Counted from the first letter of the stretch, positions 10,609 through 19,708 are shown. The stretch: DNA of 64,000 nt from Deinococcus puniceus (GCF_001644565.1 NZ_CP011387.1:2636001-2700000), one strand, 5' to 3'. Made by a program: numbers and translations. The notes: generated by a model not told the origin, from the sequence alone.

Positions 10609-12339
10609 TTACGGCGCAACGGTGGCAAATTCCTGTCCGTCGCGGCGGATCACGAACACGGTGTCGCCGCGCACGGCTAGGTCGCTTTTGCTGGCGGTGG
10701 CTCCGGCCAGTTGCCCGCTGTCGGTGGCCGACAACACCTCGCGCTCGCCGTCCTGATCGCGCACGACGATGGTGTAGCTTCCGGCGGGCAGATCGGCGGG
10801 GAAGGTGTACTGGAAGTTGATGCTGCGGGAAGCCGGGGCGTTGGCATCCGGGGCAATTTCGTTGGTGGGCGGGGTGGCGGGGATGGAGTCGGGCGTCACG
10901 GGTTCGGCGTCGGGCGTGACCGGATCGGGTGTCGCTTCGGGCACAGGATCGGGCACGGGTTCAGGCGTCGGCTCCGGCTGCACAGGCTCTTCTGCCGGGG
11001 GTTCGGGCTGTACGGGCACAGGCGGCACGTAAGGCGGGGGCAGGGGCAAACTGCCCGCTGGCAGGCTAGGGGCGGTATAGCGGGCGGTGGCGACGGTCAG
11101 GGTCACCGGGCTGCCCGCCGACACGCGCACATAAGGCGCAGGCGTCTGCTCCAGCACAGTGTTTTCGGTGCGGTCACTGGGCTGCTGCGTCACCTTGGTG
11201 ACCACCAATCCGGCGGCGCGGGCGTGTTCGCGGGCCTGCGCGTAGGTCATGCCGGTCAGGTCGGCAATCCACGTCTGTTTGCCTTTCACGCCCGTAGACA
11301 CCATGATCTGCACCGATTGACCGCGCTGCATGGTCGCGCCGGGTTCAGGCAGCTGCGCGATAATCCGGCCTTCGGGGGTATTGGTGAGGCTGCCGTCGAC
11401 CTTGACCACCTTGCCCAGCGTCAGCGACAGGTCACGCAGGGCGGCGCGGGCCTGATCGGGCGTCAGTTCTTCCAACCGGGGCACCGTCAGCGGCGGCGGA
11501 TTGTTGACCGTCAGGACGACTTGGCGGCCCACAGGCAGATTGGTTCCAGCAGCCGGGTCTTGACGAATGACTGCGCCCACTGGCAGGCCCGCGCTCTCGC
11601 CGTCGGTGTATTCCACCTGAAATCCGGCTTTGGCGAGCGCGGTGGCTGCGGTCTGGGCATTCTGGCCCGTCACCGCCGAGACCTCGCGCACGGGCGGGTT
11701 GAGGTACACCTGCGCCGCCTGCGCTCCCAAGTAGCCCGCGCCGCCCAGAAACAGCAGGCCGGGAATGAAGGTAAGCCACGCCCCCGGTTGCCGCTTGCGC
11801 TTGATTTTGCTGCCCAACAAGGGGGCCAACGTCGTCTGATTCAGCGCAATGACTTCTTCGGGTGTGCGGGTAGGCGGGGCGGGGCGCAGGTAAGCCACAC
11901 GCGGCTCTAGGCCGTCCAGCACCACATCGGCGTCGCTGAGGGCAAAGCCGTTTTCGGCCAAGTTCGCGGTCAGTTCGCGCAGGGCTTCCACCGTTTCTTC
12001 CTGCTTTTTGGGCTGGGCCAGCAGATCGGCCAATGGCAGTCCGGCCACCGGTTGCCACACCGCGTAATACGCTCCGGGCCGCGCCACCACGTCGGTCAGG
12101 CCCGCAGGCTGAACCGCCCGGAGCGCCGTTCGGTACGCGTGAAAGCCCTGCCGATCTGCGGGCGTGGTCACATCGAACCACGCCACACGCCGGGTCACGC
12201 CCTCGCCCGCCCGCACCTCATTGACCGTGACGTTGCCCTCACGGGACAGTTCGCGCACGACTTCATATTTGCCGTCAATGACTGCGACAGGCGGCAGCGC
12301 CCCAAGGTCTGATTGTGAACGCGCTTCCGGGCCAGTCAT
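10609..12339 (-). CDS. Membrane-anchored pseudokinase with three PASTA domains
   Basis: The 576-residue protein appears to have a kinase-like N-terminal domain (from 'VIDGKYEVVRELSREG') that lacks the VAIK lysine, HRD and DFG motifs, so it is probably a pseudokinase. Next come a basic patch KIKRKRQPG, one membrane helix (WLTFIPGLLFLGGAGYL, about residue 185), three PASTA repeats (PVGAVIRQDPAAGTNLPVG; EGRIIAQLPEPGATMQRG; ENTVLEQTPAPYVRVSAG), a Pro/Glu-rich linker and a C-terminal beta domain. PASTA domains bind peptidoglycan fragments, so this may sense the cell wall. The ATG at 12339 was chosen because upstream frame residues look non-coding; an ATG at 12399 is the alternative. The cysteine desulfurase follows 24 bases later. 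Confidence 0.8.
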   Translation of the reverse strand: MTGPEARSQSDLGALPPVAVIDGKYEVVRELSREGNVTVNEVRAGEGVTRRVAWFDVTTPADRQGFHAYRTALRAVQPAGLTDVVARPGAYYAVWQPVAGLPLADLLAQPKKQEETVEALRELTANLAENGFALSDADVVLDGLEPRVAYLRPAPPTRTPEEVIALNQTTLAPLLGSKIKRKRQPGAWLTFIPGLLFLGGAGYLGAQAAQVYLNPPVREVSAVTGQNAQTAATALAKAGFQVEYTDGESAGLPVGAVIRQDPAAGTNLPVGRQVVLTVNNPPPLTVPRLEELTPDQARAALRDLSLTLGKVVKVDGSLTNTPEGRIIAQLPEPGATMQRGQSVQIMVSTGVKGKQTWIADLTGMTYAQAREHARAAGLVVTKVTQQPSDRTENTVLEQTPAPYVRVSAGSPVTLTVATARYTAPSLPAGSLPLPPPYVPPVPVQPEPPAEEPVQPEPTPEPVPDPVPEATPDPVTPDAEPVTPDSIPATPPTNEIAPDANAPASRSINFQYTFPADLPAGSYTIVVRDQDGEREVLSATDSGQLAGATASKSDLAVRGDTVFVIRRDGQEFATVAP

Positions 12340-12493
12340 GCGGGGAATAGCATAGCGCAGGGAACCGTGAGTGGTCAGTAGGGTGGGGTGAGTGGGCACA
12401 CAGGGGAGCGTGGAACGTGGGAAGGGCGTGGGGCAACAGCCCTAAAGATTCATTCCACATCTCCACGATTCACACGCTTCCGATTCACCGCCC

Positions 12494-12790
12494 CTACAGC
12501 CCCAGCAACCGCGCTCCCCAATACGCCGCGAATCCGCCCAAGATTCCGGGGGCCAGACTTCCGGTGCGCCACATCAGCAGGCCGCCCACCACGCAGGCCA
12601 CGAGGCGGCGCGGCCATTCGGGGCTGCTTAGCACTTCAGGCAGTACGAGGGCGGCGAACACGCTGACGGGCACAAATTGCAGGAACGACAGCCAGAACGG
12701 GGGCAAATGCAGGCGGCCTAGGCTCAGGCCCAGCCAGCGCACCGGGTAGGTCACGGCCCACATCAGAAAAATAACGAGCAGCACGCTCAT
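12494..12790 (-). CDS. azlD: AzlD-family branched-chain amino acid exporter subunit
   Basis: This 98-residue protein has three or four hydrophobic helices and the AzlD pattern 'MWAVTYPVRWLGLSLG', 'FVPVSVFAALVLPEVL' and 'RRLVACVVGGLLMWRTGS'. It forms a two-part exporter with AzlC, which in other bacteria moves branched-chain amino acids or analogues out of the cell. Its start overlaps the end of azlC by 4 bases (ATGA), typical of this pair. Confidence 0.9.
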   Translation of the reverse strand: MSVLLVIFLMWAVTYPVRWLGLSLGRLHLPPFWLSFLQFVPVSVFAALVLPEVLSSPEWPRRLVACVVGGLLMWRTGSLAPGILGGFAAYWGARLLGL

Positions 12791-13515
12791 GCTGGGGTTT
12801 CCGTGTTCTGCTTGCGGGTAGACAGGAAGGCCCCCAACAATGCCCCGCCGATTCCGGCCAGTAAAATGACCAAGCCGCCCGGAAGCACACGCGACAGGCC
12901 CCAGGCGCCCAGTCCAGAAGCCAGCGCCACCAGCACGGTCAGGCGGTCTTTGAGGAGCGGCACCAGCAGACCCAGAAAGGCCAGCGGAAAGACGACGGCT
13001 ACACCCAACGCCGCCGGATCGGGCAGCACCGCGCCTGCCAATGCACCCACCAGCGTAGACAGATTCCAGATGAAATACAGGCTCAGTTCCGCGCCCAGCA
13101 GGAAGGCGAAGCTGAGGCCACCGGGTTCCTGCGGGCCGCGCACCACCGCCACCCCGTAGGCTTCATCGGTGAGAAATTGAGCGGCCAGCACGCGCTGGGG
13201 CCGGGTCAGCGGCAGCGTGCGCGAGAGGCTGAGGCCGTACAACACATGCCGCGCATTGAGGAGGGCAGTGGTGGCGATGATGCCCAGCGCGTTGGCTCCG
13301 CTGACAAACAGACCCGCCGCTGCAAATTGGGACGCGCCCGCGAAGACGGTGACGCTCATCAGTTGCGTTTCCAGCACGCTGAGGCCCGCCGCCCGCGCTG
13401 TGACCGCGTAGGCCACCGCAAAGGGAACCATGCCCAACCACAGGGGCATCAAGGCACGAAAGCCGCGCCAGAACGGGGGCCAGAAGGCGGGTAAGGGAGG
13501 GGTGGGCAAGGTCAT
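12787..13515 (-). CDS. azlC: AzlC-family branched-chain amino acid permease
   Basis: The 242-residue large subunit of the exporter carries the AzlC marks 'GMVPFAVAYAVTARAAGLS', 'MSVTVFAGASQFAAAGLF', and 'NARHVLYGLSLS' followed by 'FLTDEAYGVAV'. About seven membrane helices are predicted. ATG 13515 was chosen over an upstream start at 13560 because a TACACT -10 box lies 7 bases before it, suggesting a leaderless transcript. A roughly 700-base low-GC island begins right upstream. Confidence 0.92.
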   Translation of the reverse strand: MTLPTPPLPAFWPPFWRGFRALMPLWLGMVPFAVAYAVTARAAGLSVLETQLMSVTVFAGASQFAAAGLFVSGANALGIIATTALLNARHVLYGLSLSRTLPLTRPQRVLAAQFLTDEAYGVAVVRGPQEPGGLSFAFLLGAELSLYFIWNLSTLVGALAGAVLPDPAALGVAVVFPLAFLGLLVPLLKDRLTVLVALASGLGAWGLSRVLPGGLVILLAGIGGALLGAFLSTRKQNTETPA

Positions 13516-13572
13516 GACCGAGAGTGTAAGCCGGTCTGTTGGGTGGATAGGCCGAGCCACCTTACTCTCTGT

Positions 13573-14046
13573 TTAGCTTGAAGATGGATTAGTCAGAGAT
13601 TTCAGATCTACGCCTAGATCCGCAAGGAAAAGCTCAGCGGCTGCACCCTGAATAATATAAGGTGAAAATATTATGCTTAAATGTAACACTCTGTCGCTAT
13701 GATTCATACTTCTAAACCATTCCAGCAAACTTTTATTTGCATCCGTAGGCTGAATTAATTTTCTGAGCATTGTATTGTATGCCCTATCACCCCTCCCTTT
13801 CACGGTTAACCATTTCCGCTGTGCTCCGTTTGTCCCTATCCCTATTTTGTCACCCAATAGATCCATCTTAACTACCAACTCGCTTGCCATTTCTGCAAGG
13901 GTAGAGCTACCAATTATCATGTCATCAAAAGAACGTGCCGAAAACTTCGATTCAATCAATGCTCTAAGTAGCACTTGATAAGCACCATACAATTCAAGGT
14001 CTTCTTTATAGTTTCCCAGCTCAATACGTAATATATTCTCGCTCAT
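13573..14046 (-). CDS. Hypothetical protein in a low-GC island
   Basis: I do not recognise this 157-residue protein. It is mostly helical by residue pattern, with no signal peptide or membrane helix; 'RKWLTVKGRGDRAYNTMLRKL' is a basic stretch and 'VLHLSIIFSPYIIQGAAAELFLADLGV' is hydrophobic. The DNA is clearly AT-richer than everything around it and uses A/T-ending codons (AAT, TTA, AAA), which points to recent transfer. Another frame just upstream (about 14000-14130) reads SPENFNKIVRRAVDERE and overlaps its start, perhaps the end of a truncated partner. Confidence 0.6.
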   Translation of the reverse strand: MSENILRIELGNYKEDLELYGAYQVLLRALIESKFSARSFDDMIIGSSTLAEMASELVVKMDLLGDKIGIGTNGAQRKWLTVKGRGDRAYNTMLRKLIQPTDANKSLLEWFRSMNHSDRVLHLSIIFSPYIIQGAAAELFLADLGVDLKSLTNPSSS

Positions 14047-14267
14047 CTACAGCTCGCCTCACTATTTTATTAAAGTTTTCCGGGGATAGAGCAGTATGTA
14101 ATATCAAATCCTCTAAAAAACAAGGCGTTGACCGCTTAGTAAGGTTTAGAAGCTATTTCTTAACCGGCTGCCGCAATTTTCTTTCACTATGGCTAATGAT
14201 AAAATTGTCACCACTCGTCTTGATCTTATCAACAAACGAATTATCAAGGCTCAGCCATTCGGCCCAC
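14047..14267. other. Low-GC flank without a confident gene
   Basis: AT-rich sequence continues to about 14255. A plus-strand frame from 14189 (MANDKIVTTRLDLINKR) stays open into the MerR promoter, but its end overlaps that promoter, so it may be the severed start of a transferred gene. Confidence 0.3.
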
Positions 14268-14298
14268 TTGACCCTCACGCGGGGTCAGCCCCTACGCT
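14268..14298 (+). promoter_or_regulatory. MerR-type promoter/operator with 19-bp spacer
   Basis: The -35 TTGACC and -10 TACGCT are separated by exactly 19 bp, the long spacer typical of MerR-activated promoters. The dyad TGACCC-TCACGC-GGGTCA fills the spacer. The regulator gene follows, so the site probably serves autoregulation. Confidence 0.75.
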
Positions 14299-14361
14299 GT
14301 GGTCAGGAGGTGAACGAGCATCAGCACGCAACAGACTACAGAAACGGATTCGAGCTGGACA

Positions 14362-15114
14362 GTGGGCGAACTGTCCAAATTGGCCCGCGTCAGCATTCGC
14401 ACGCTGCACCATTACGACGAACTGGGGCTGCTGAAACCCTCGGCCCGCACGGAAGGCAATTACCGCCTGTATTCGGCGGGCGATATAGAACGCCTGCACC
14501 GCATTCTGATGTTCCGAGAACTGGGATTGCCCCTGCACGAGATTCGCGCCGTGCTGGACGATCCTGACGCCGACGAAATAGAAACGCTGAAGCTTCAGCG
14601 GAGTTTGTTGCAGGAACGGGCCAGACGCAATCAGGCCATGCTGGACGCCCTAGACACCCTACTGGCCGCCGCCGAAGGAGCAAAGACCATGACCGACATG
14701 AACAAAGAAGACCTGAGCAAACTGTTCGACGGCTTCGATCCCGCCGAGTACGAGCAGGAAGCCAAAGACCGCTGGGGCGACACCGACGCCTACAAGCAGA
14801 GTACCGAGCGCGTGAAGCGGTACACCAAGCAGGACTGGGAAAGCATCAAGGCAGAAATGGGTGCCATTAACGCCGCTTACATCGGCCTGATGGACGCCGG
14901 AACGCCGCCCGATTCGCCCGAAGCCAGCGCTATGGTTGCCCGGCACCACGCGCACCAGTGCCGCTGGTACTACGATTCCTCACCCGAAATGTTCTCCAAC
15001 GTCAGCGAAATGTGGGTCAACGATCCGAGATTCACGAAGAATATTGACAAGGCGCGGGCGGGATTGGCGGCCTATCAGTATGCGGCGGTACAGGCGTGGG
15101 CTGAAAAGCTGTAA
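14362..15114 (+). CDS. MerR-family regulator with TipAS ligand-binding domain
   Basis: This 250-residue protein has an N-terminal MerR winged helix ('GELSKLARVSIRTLHHYDEL', then YRLYSAGDIERLHRI), a dimerisation helix to about residue 105, and a TipAS-type domain ('EYEQEAKDRWGDTDAYKQS'; HHAHQCRWYYDSSPEMFSNVSEMWV region). TipA proteins sense thiopeptides and other drugs and activate their own promoter. No ATG fits: the GTG at 14362 has only a weak ribosome site, while an AGGAGG at 14305-14310 is well placed for an in-frame ATC at 14320, which would add a natural-looking N-terminus. It is followed by a strong terminator. Confidence 0.88.
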   Translation: MGELSKLARVSIRTLHHYDELGLLKPSARTEGNYRLYSAGDIERLHRILMFRELGLPLHEIRAVLDDPDADEIETLKLQRSLLQERARRNQAMLDALDTLLAAAEGAKTMTDMNKEDLSKLFDGFDPAEYEQEAKDRWGDTDAYKQSTERVKRYTKQDWESIKAEMGAINAAYIGLMDAGTPPDSPEASAMVARHHAHQCRWYYDSSPEMFSNVSEMWVNDPRFTKNIDKARAGLAAYQYAAVQAWAEKL

Positions 15115-15140
15115 GTGGTCAGTGGTGAGTAGTGAGTGGG

Positions 15141-15186
15141 AAAAGCGGGGCTGCAACGAGAATCAAGTTGCAGCCCTGCTCTTTTG
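15141..15186 (+). terminator. Terminator after the MerR/TipA gene
   Basis: AGCGGGGCTGCAAC pairs with GTTGCAGCCCTGCT around a 9-base loop, with A's before and CTTTTGCC after. It could serve both flanking convergent genes. Confidence 0.85.
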
Positions 15187-15215
15187 CCTTTCCTCCTGAC
15201 CACACCCCACAACCC

Positions 15216-15911
<696 letters not shown>

Positions 15912-16516
15912 GGACTGCCCTGCTTGATGACCGAGCAAAGCGAATACAGGGAGGCGGGCGCGGCCATCAGATCAGGATACGGGCCAGAAGGCGGTATGGG
16001 GCAGCGGGCGTATAAGTTACGCCTCAGCCGCTTGCCCCCAACAAGGCCACCCGGCACACTGCTCAACATGTATTTCAAATCAGCTTCGGCTCACCGCGCC
16101 CTGACACCAACTGGCTAGAATAAGGGCGTCGGACTGCTGCACGTGGGTCACGCGCCAATACAGCGCCCAGCCCCGTGACCGTTCCTGCACGAAATACGTG
16201 CGGTGAGACTGTGTAGTCTGCTCTCCCCTCCAGCCCAAGCCCCTGTTTGCGGGTATGGCCTACAAGGAAGCGTGAAAGTACGTGTTGGTAACAATCTCTT
16301 TTGAGCAGAACGAACGGGTTCCACTGTGTTCTCAACCACTGTTCCCGGCTGCACTGATTGACTGGCTCTACGTCCATTCTTGGACTTAGCGGGTTTTTAA
16401 CCTTGCAGTCAAGCCTGCCGCAACGATAATCGGCGGGCACACAAAATTATCAAACGTTTTTAGAAGTCGCCTAGAATCCCATCAACCGAGGATTCAGGCA
16501 AAGGATTGGTGTAGTT
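15912..16516. other. 600-base intergenic region, possibly a structured RNA or long leader
   Basis: No frame here looks coding. Bases 16120-16440 contain several inverted repeats: GGTCACG..CGTGACC (about 16146-16179), TGCACGAAATACGTGCG, and CCTGCCG..CGGCGGG just before the SMR pair. This suggests a structured RNA or the leader of the downstream SMR genes. It does not match the guanidine-III motif found upstream of the other SMR gene in this window. Confidence 0.35.
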
Positions 16517-16897
16517 ATGCGGTCTTGGATCGCGCTCTTTACGGCCATCACATTTGAAGTGACGGGCACATTGTCTTTAAAGCTGTTCTCTATGCATACG
16601 CCGGGGCTGGAACTCATCATCACTTATGCGTTCCTCGCCGCGTCGTATGTGCTGCTCTCCAAAGCCTTCCGGCAGATTCCGGTGGCGGTGGCGTTTGCCG
16701 TGTGGGAAGCGGTGGGCCTCGTCCTCATCAGCGGACTGGGCGTGCTGCTGTTGGGCGAACACCTGACGCCGACGCATCTGCTGGCACTGGTGGGCCTGCT
16801 GCTGGGCGCAACCTTGCTGCACCGGGGCACCGTTGGACATGAGGCCCAGCCTGCCAACATTCCCCGCCTGACCACTCTCAATGGAGAGGGCGCATGA
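16517..16897 (+). CDS. Small multidrug resistance (SMR) transporter subunit 1
   Basis: This 126-residue four-helix protein keeps the SMR family pattern: the membrane-embedded Glu14-equivalent in 'ITFEVTGTLSLKLFSMH', 'YAFLAASYVLLSKAFRQIPVAVAFAVWEAVG' (cut here for length; key residues are Pro and the W-E/G), and GLLLGATLLHR at the end. SMR proteins use proton exchange to export cations or polyamines. It overlaps the next SMR gene by 4 bases, so the two probably make a heterodimer like MdtJ/MdtI. The C-terminal tail is longer than usual. Confidence 0.88.
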   Translation: MRSWIALFTAITFEVTGTLSLKLFSMHTPGLELIITYAFLAASYVLLSKAFRQIPVAVAFAVWEAVGLVLISGLGVLLLGEHLTPTHLLALVGLLLGATLLHRGTVGHEAQPANIPRLTTLNGEGA

Positions 16898-17217
16898 CTC
16901 CCTTTGCCCTGCTGCTGATCGTGGGCGCGGTGGCGCTGGACGTGCTGGCGAATCTGCTGCTCAAGCGTTCGGATGGATTCCGGCACAAGGGGCTGGGCAT
17001 GGCGGCGGTGGCGCTGGTGCTGCTGGCCTTCACGCTGCTGGGCGTGGCGGTGCGGGAAGTGCCTGTAGCTGTGGCCTACGCCGCGTGGGGCGGGCTGGGC
17101 ATCGTGACCACCGCCCTCCTGAGCCGCCGCCTAGACGGCACACGCCTGACGCCAACAGCTTGGGCAGGCTTGGCCATCATTTTGGGCAGTGTGGCGCTGC
17201 TGCATTCGCACGGGTGA
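16894..17217 (+). CDS. Small multidrug resistance (SMR) transporter subunit 2
   Basis: This 107-residue partner of the preceding gene has 'EVPVAVAYAAWGGLGIVTTA' as SMR signature and four helices. The usual charged Glu in helix 1 is replaced by Asp ('GAVALDVLANLLLKRSDGF'). Paired, unequal SMR subunits of this kind export spermidine or drugs in other bacteria; the substrate here is unknown. Expression is probably coupled through the ATGA overlap. Confidence 0.88.
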   Translation: MTPFALLLIVGAVALDVLANLLLKRSDGFRHKGLGMAAVALVLLAFTLLGVAVREVPVAVAYAAWGGLGIVTTALLSRRLDGTRLTPTAWAGLAIILGSVALLHSHG

Positions 17218-17228
17218 GGGTTGGGGCG

Positions 17229-17345
17229 GTCTAGTGGTCTAAGGTCTAAGGAAGGGCATTCGCTACGCTCACTCACCCCCTCCCAGCCTCCCCCCTCAAG
17301 GGTGAGGAGCAAAAAGGGTTGCCCTGCTTAGACCCTCAGACCCTT
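17229..17345. repeat. Inverted-repeat family R3, copy 1
   Basis: Begins GGTCTAAGG..AAGGGCA and ends TGCCCTGCTTAGACC, with a core CGCTACGCTCACTCACCCCC and CCCCCTCAAGGG. Related sequence lies at 41781-41890 and 49080-49262. It fills the gap between the SMR pair and the solute-binding protein. Confidence 0.55.
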
Positions 17346-17439
17346 TGACCAAACCCCACCAAACTCCGCCGCCCACACCCCCCAAATCTGAACGCCCTGG
17401 CATCAACCCCCCGTCACATTGCCCCGCTAGACTCGGTTC

Positions 17440-18636
17440 ATGCTGCGTTTCGCCCTACCCCTGTCCGTGTTGCTCGCCGCTTCTGCCCACGCCGCGCCCG
17501 TTCGGGTGGAATTCTGGCACGCGATGGACGGCGTGCAGGCCAAAGTCGGTGACTATGCCCGCGAATTCAACCGCTCTCAGACGGAATATGAGGTAGTACC
17601 GACATCGCTGGGCAACTACCGTGAGTTGCTGCCACGCCTGCAAACGGCCCTGAAAACGGGCAAGGCTCCGGCGTTGGTGCAACTGGAATACACCCAGTTT
17701 TCGCGCATGGCCGAGGATGGGCAACTGGCTGACCTGACCAGACCCGTAGACGCGCTGCCCGACGCACTCACCCGCGACTTTGCCACCGCCGTCTGGAAGG
17801 CGGGCGAGGCAGGCGGGCGGCGCTTGGGCCTGCCGTGGAACGTGAGCGTGCCCGTACTGATGTACAACGCGGGCGCACTGAACCGGGTTAAAATTACTGC
17901 CCCCGATACGTGGACACAACTGGAAAGCGCGAGCCGCAAACTGGCAGGCGGTAGCAAGCGTCCGTTGGTGGTGGCCGCCGATGCTTGGACATTCGAGGCC
18001 AACGTACTGGCACGCGGCGGCAGCCTGAGTAACGGCACGCAGCCCACGCTGAACGGCCCCGACGCGGTAGAAGCCCTGACCCAACTGGCCCGCATGAGCG
18101 CCGCTGGACTGGCCCAACCCCGTACCCTCAGCGAGGCCACCCGCGCCGCCTTCGACTTTGCACGCGGCCAGAATACCTTCGTGCTGGCGAGTGTCGCCAA
18201 CTGGGTGGATGCCAAGAAACTGCCCTTTTTCAACCTGGGCATCGCTCCGTTTCCCTGCGAGAAGGTGGGCAACTGCACCGTACCACTGGGCGGGGCGAAC
18301 TTGGCGGTTCCGCGTGGTACGCCTGCCACTGAGCAGGCCGGAGCCTTGGCGTTCTGGGCTTACCTGATGGAAGCGCCGAGGCTGGCCGATTGGGTCAAGA
18401 CCACCGCCTACGCCCCGCCCCGCCGCGCTGTGACTCCGCTGCTGGCCGACTGGTACGCCAAAAATCCCCAACTCCGCGCCGCCCATGACCAGTTGGCCCG
18501 CGCCGTGCCCCGCCTGAGTACGCCGGATTCGGGCCAGTGGGCCACGTATTTGGAAGACGCGATTTTGAAGGCCACGACGGGCAAAATGACGGCGAAAGCG
18601 GCGCTGGACGAGGCTCAGGCGAAAGCGCTGAAGTGA
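17440..18636 (+). CDS. Extracellular solute-binding protein (ABC importer, UgpB/sugar type)
   Basis: This 398-residue periplasmic binding protein has a signal peptide MLRFALPLSVLLAASAHA, cleaved before APVRVEFWHAM. The 'VEFWHAM' opening, 'YEVVPTSLGNYRELLPRLQTAL' region and 'APALVQLEYTQFSRMAEDGQL' region are typical of family 1 binding proteins such as glycerol-3-phosphate binder UgpB. Two Cys (PCEKVGNC) may form a disulfide. A TAGACT box ends 6 bases before the ATG, indicating a leaderless message. No permease or ATPase gene is adjacent. The ligand is not identifiable. Confidence 0.85.
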   Translation: MLRFALPLSVLLAASAHAAPVRVEFWHAMDGVQAKVGDYAREFNRSQTEYEVVPTSLGNYRELLPRLQTALKTGKAPALVQLEYTQFSRMAEDGQLADLTRPVDALPDALTRDFATAVWKAGEAGGRRLGLPWNVSVPVLMYNAGALNRVKITAPDTWTQLESASRKLAGGSKRPLVVAADAWTFEANVLARGGSLSNGTQPTLNGPDAVEALTQLARMSAAGLAQPRTLSEATRAAFDFARGQNTFVLASVANWVDAKKLPFFNLGIAPFPCEKVGNCTVPLGGANLAVPRGTPATEQAGALAFWAYLMEAPRLADWVKTTAYAPPRRAVTPLLADWYAKNPQLRAAHDQLARAVPRLSTPDSGQWATYLEDAILKATTGKMTAKAALDEAQAKALK

Positions 18637-18703
18637 TCTGATCGTGGAGGGTAGATCGTGGATCGTGGTCAAAGATGTTTCCACGTTCTACGATCTACGT
18701 TCC
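18637..18703. repeat. Short inverted repeat between convergent genes
   Basis: GGGTAGATCGTGGATCGTGG faces CCACGTTCTACGATCTACG, forming a long imperfect hairpin between two convergent stop codons. It may act as a bidirectional terminator. Confidence 0.4.
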
Positions 18704-19708
18704 CTACCCCGCCCGCGCTTCCCGCAGCAACTCGCTGACCCGGCTTAGGCAGCGGCTATACTTTTTGGCATACGCGCCGTGGCGGTATTCGTCGCTGAAC
18801 AGGGCGTTCAGGGGCACTCCGGTCAGGGCGGCGGGCAGGCCCAAGTCGTACAGCTTGTCTATGAAATGCACGAAGCGCAGCGCCACGTTCTGATCGGACA
18901 TGGGGGCAAGATCGTGTAGGCCCACCGCGCCCACGCCCGCCAGCATCGGGGTAAAACGGCTGGGATGCACTTCTAGCAGGTGTCGGTTCAGGTCACGGTG
19001 AGACACCAGCGCAAACGTTGCCGGGTCTTGTTTGACCTGCCACACGGCGAATTCTTCGGGCGACAGCGGGCCTTCGGACACCGTGCCGCGTTGACGGTAA
19101 TCGGGGCCGTCGACGCGGTGGGTCTCGAAGCGGCTGGCGATGCCCTGAATCTGGCGCTGAAAATCGGAGGCATTGAAGCGGCCCTGACCGAGTGCGCCGG
19201 GTTCGGTGTTGCTGGTGGCGACGACGCTGGTTCCGGCAGGCATGAGTTGGCCCAAAAAGGTGTTCGCCATGTGGGTATTGCCGGGATCGTCCAATTCAAA
19301 TTCGTCTATCAGGAGCAGTTGGTGGCCCCGAAAGGCTTCCACCGCCCGCACCATACCCAGAGACCCGATGATGTACATCAAATCCTGAAAGCTCATCAGG
19401 GCGCGGATGCCGTGTGCCGCGTGATACGTGCTGGCGAGCAGGTGCGTTTTGCCTACGCCGAAGCCGCCGTCCAAATACAGCCCCCGGCCTTCGGGTGTGG
19501 CCCGCCGGAAGAGCCGGAAGCCGCCGGGCCGCACCTGTGCCCCCTGAAGAAACGCCTGCAAACTGGCCCGCGCCTGTGCCTGACTGGGAAAATCGGGATT
19601 GGGCCGGTAGTTTTCGAAGCGCACGCCCTGAAAGCGGGCACTGGGCGTCAGGCCCGCCGTGAGGGCCTCCGGCGAGAGGCTGGGGTTGCGGGCCAGCAGA
19701 TCAATCAC
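18704..19708 (-). CDS. zapE: Cell division protein ZapE / AFG1-like ATPase
   Basis: This 334-residue AAA-type ATPase has Walker A 'DGGFGVGKTHLLAS' (about residue 105), Walker B 'QLLLIDEFELDDPGNTHM', and a sensor 'VATSNTEP'. ZapE binds near the Z-ring in other bacteria; the homologue in mitochondria is AFG1. A GTG start at 19708 gives the family N-terminus; no strong ribosome site is visible. The S4-domain gene ends 56 bases upstream on the same strand, so the two may be co-transcribed. The length is close to the family norm. Confidence 0.88.
   Translation of the reverse strand: MIDLLARNPSLSPEALTAGLTPSARFQGVRFENYRPNPDFPSQAQARASLQAFLQGAQVRPGGFRLFRRATPEGRGLYLDGGFGVGKTHLLASTYHAAHGIRALMSFQDLMYIIGSLGMVRAVEAFRGHQLLLIDEFELDDPGNTHMANTFLGQLMPAGTSVVATSNTEPGALGQGRFNASDFQRQIQGIASRFETHRVDGPDYRQRGTVSEGPLSPEEFAVWQVKQDPATFALVSHRDLNRHLLEVHPSRFTPMLAGVGAVGLHDLAPMSDQNVALRFVHFIDKLYDLGLPAALTGVPLNALFSDEYRHGAYAKKYSRCLSRVSELLREARAG

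Noticed and set aside
14189..14434. 81-codon frame starting MANDKIVTTRLDL
   Set aside because: It runs through the MerR promoter and loses coding character after about 30 codons; kept only as a possible fragment.
16075..16440. 121-codon frame on the minus strand in the gap before the SMR genes
   Set aside because: No ribosome site or domain, and the region is better explained by stem-forming sequence.
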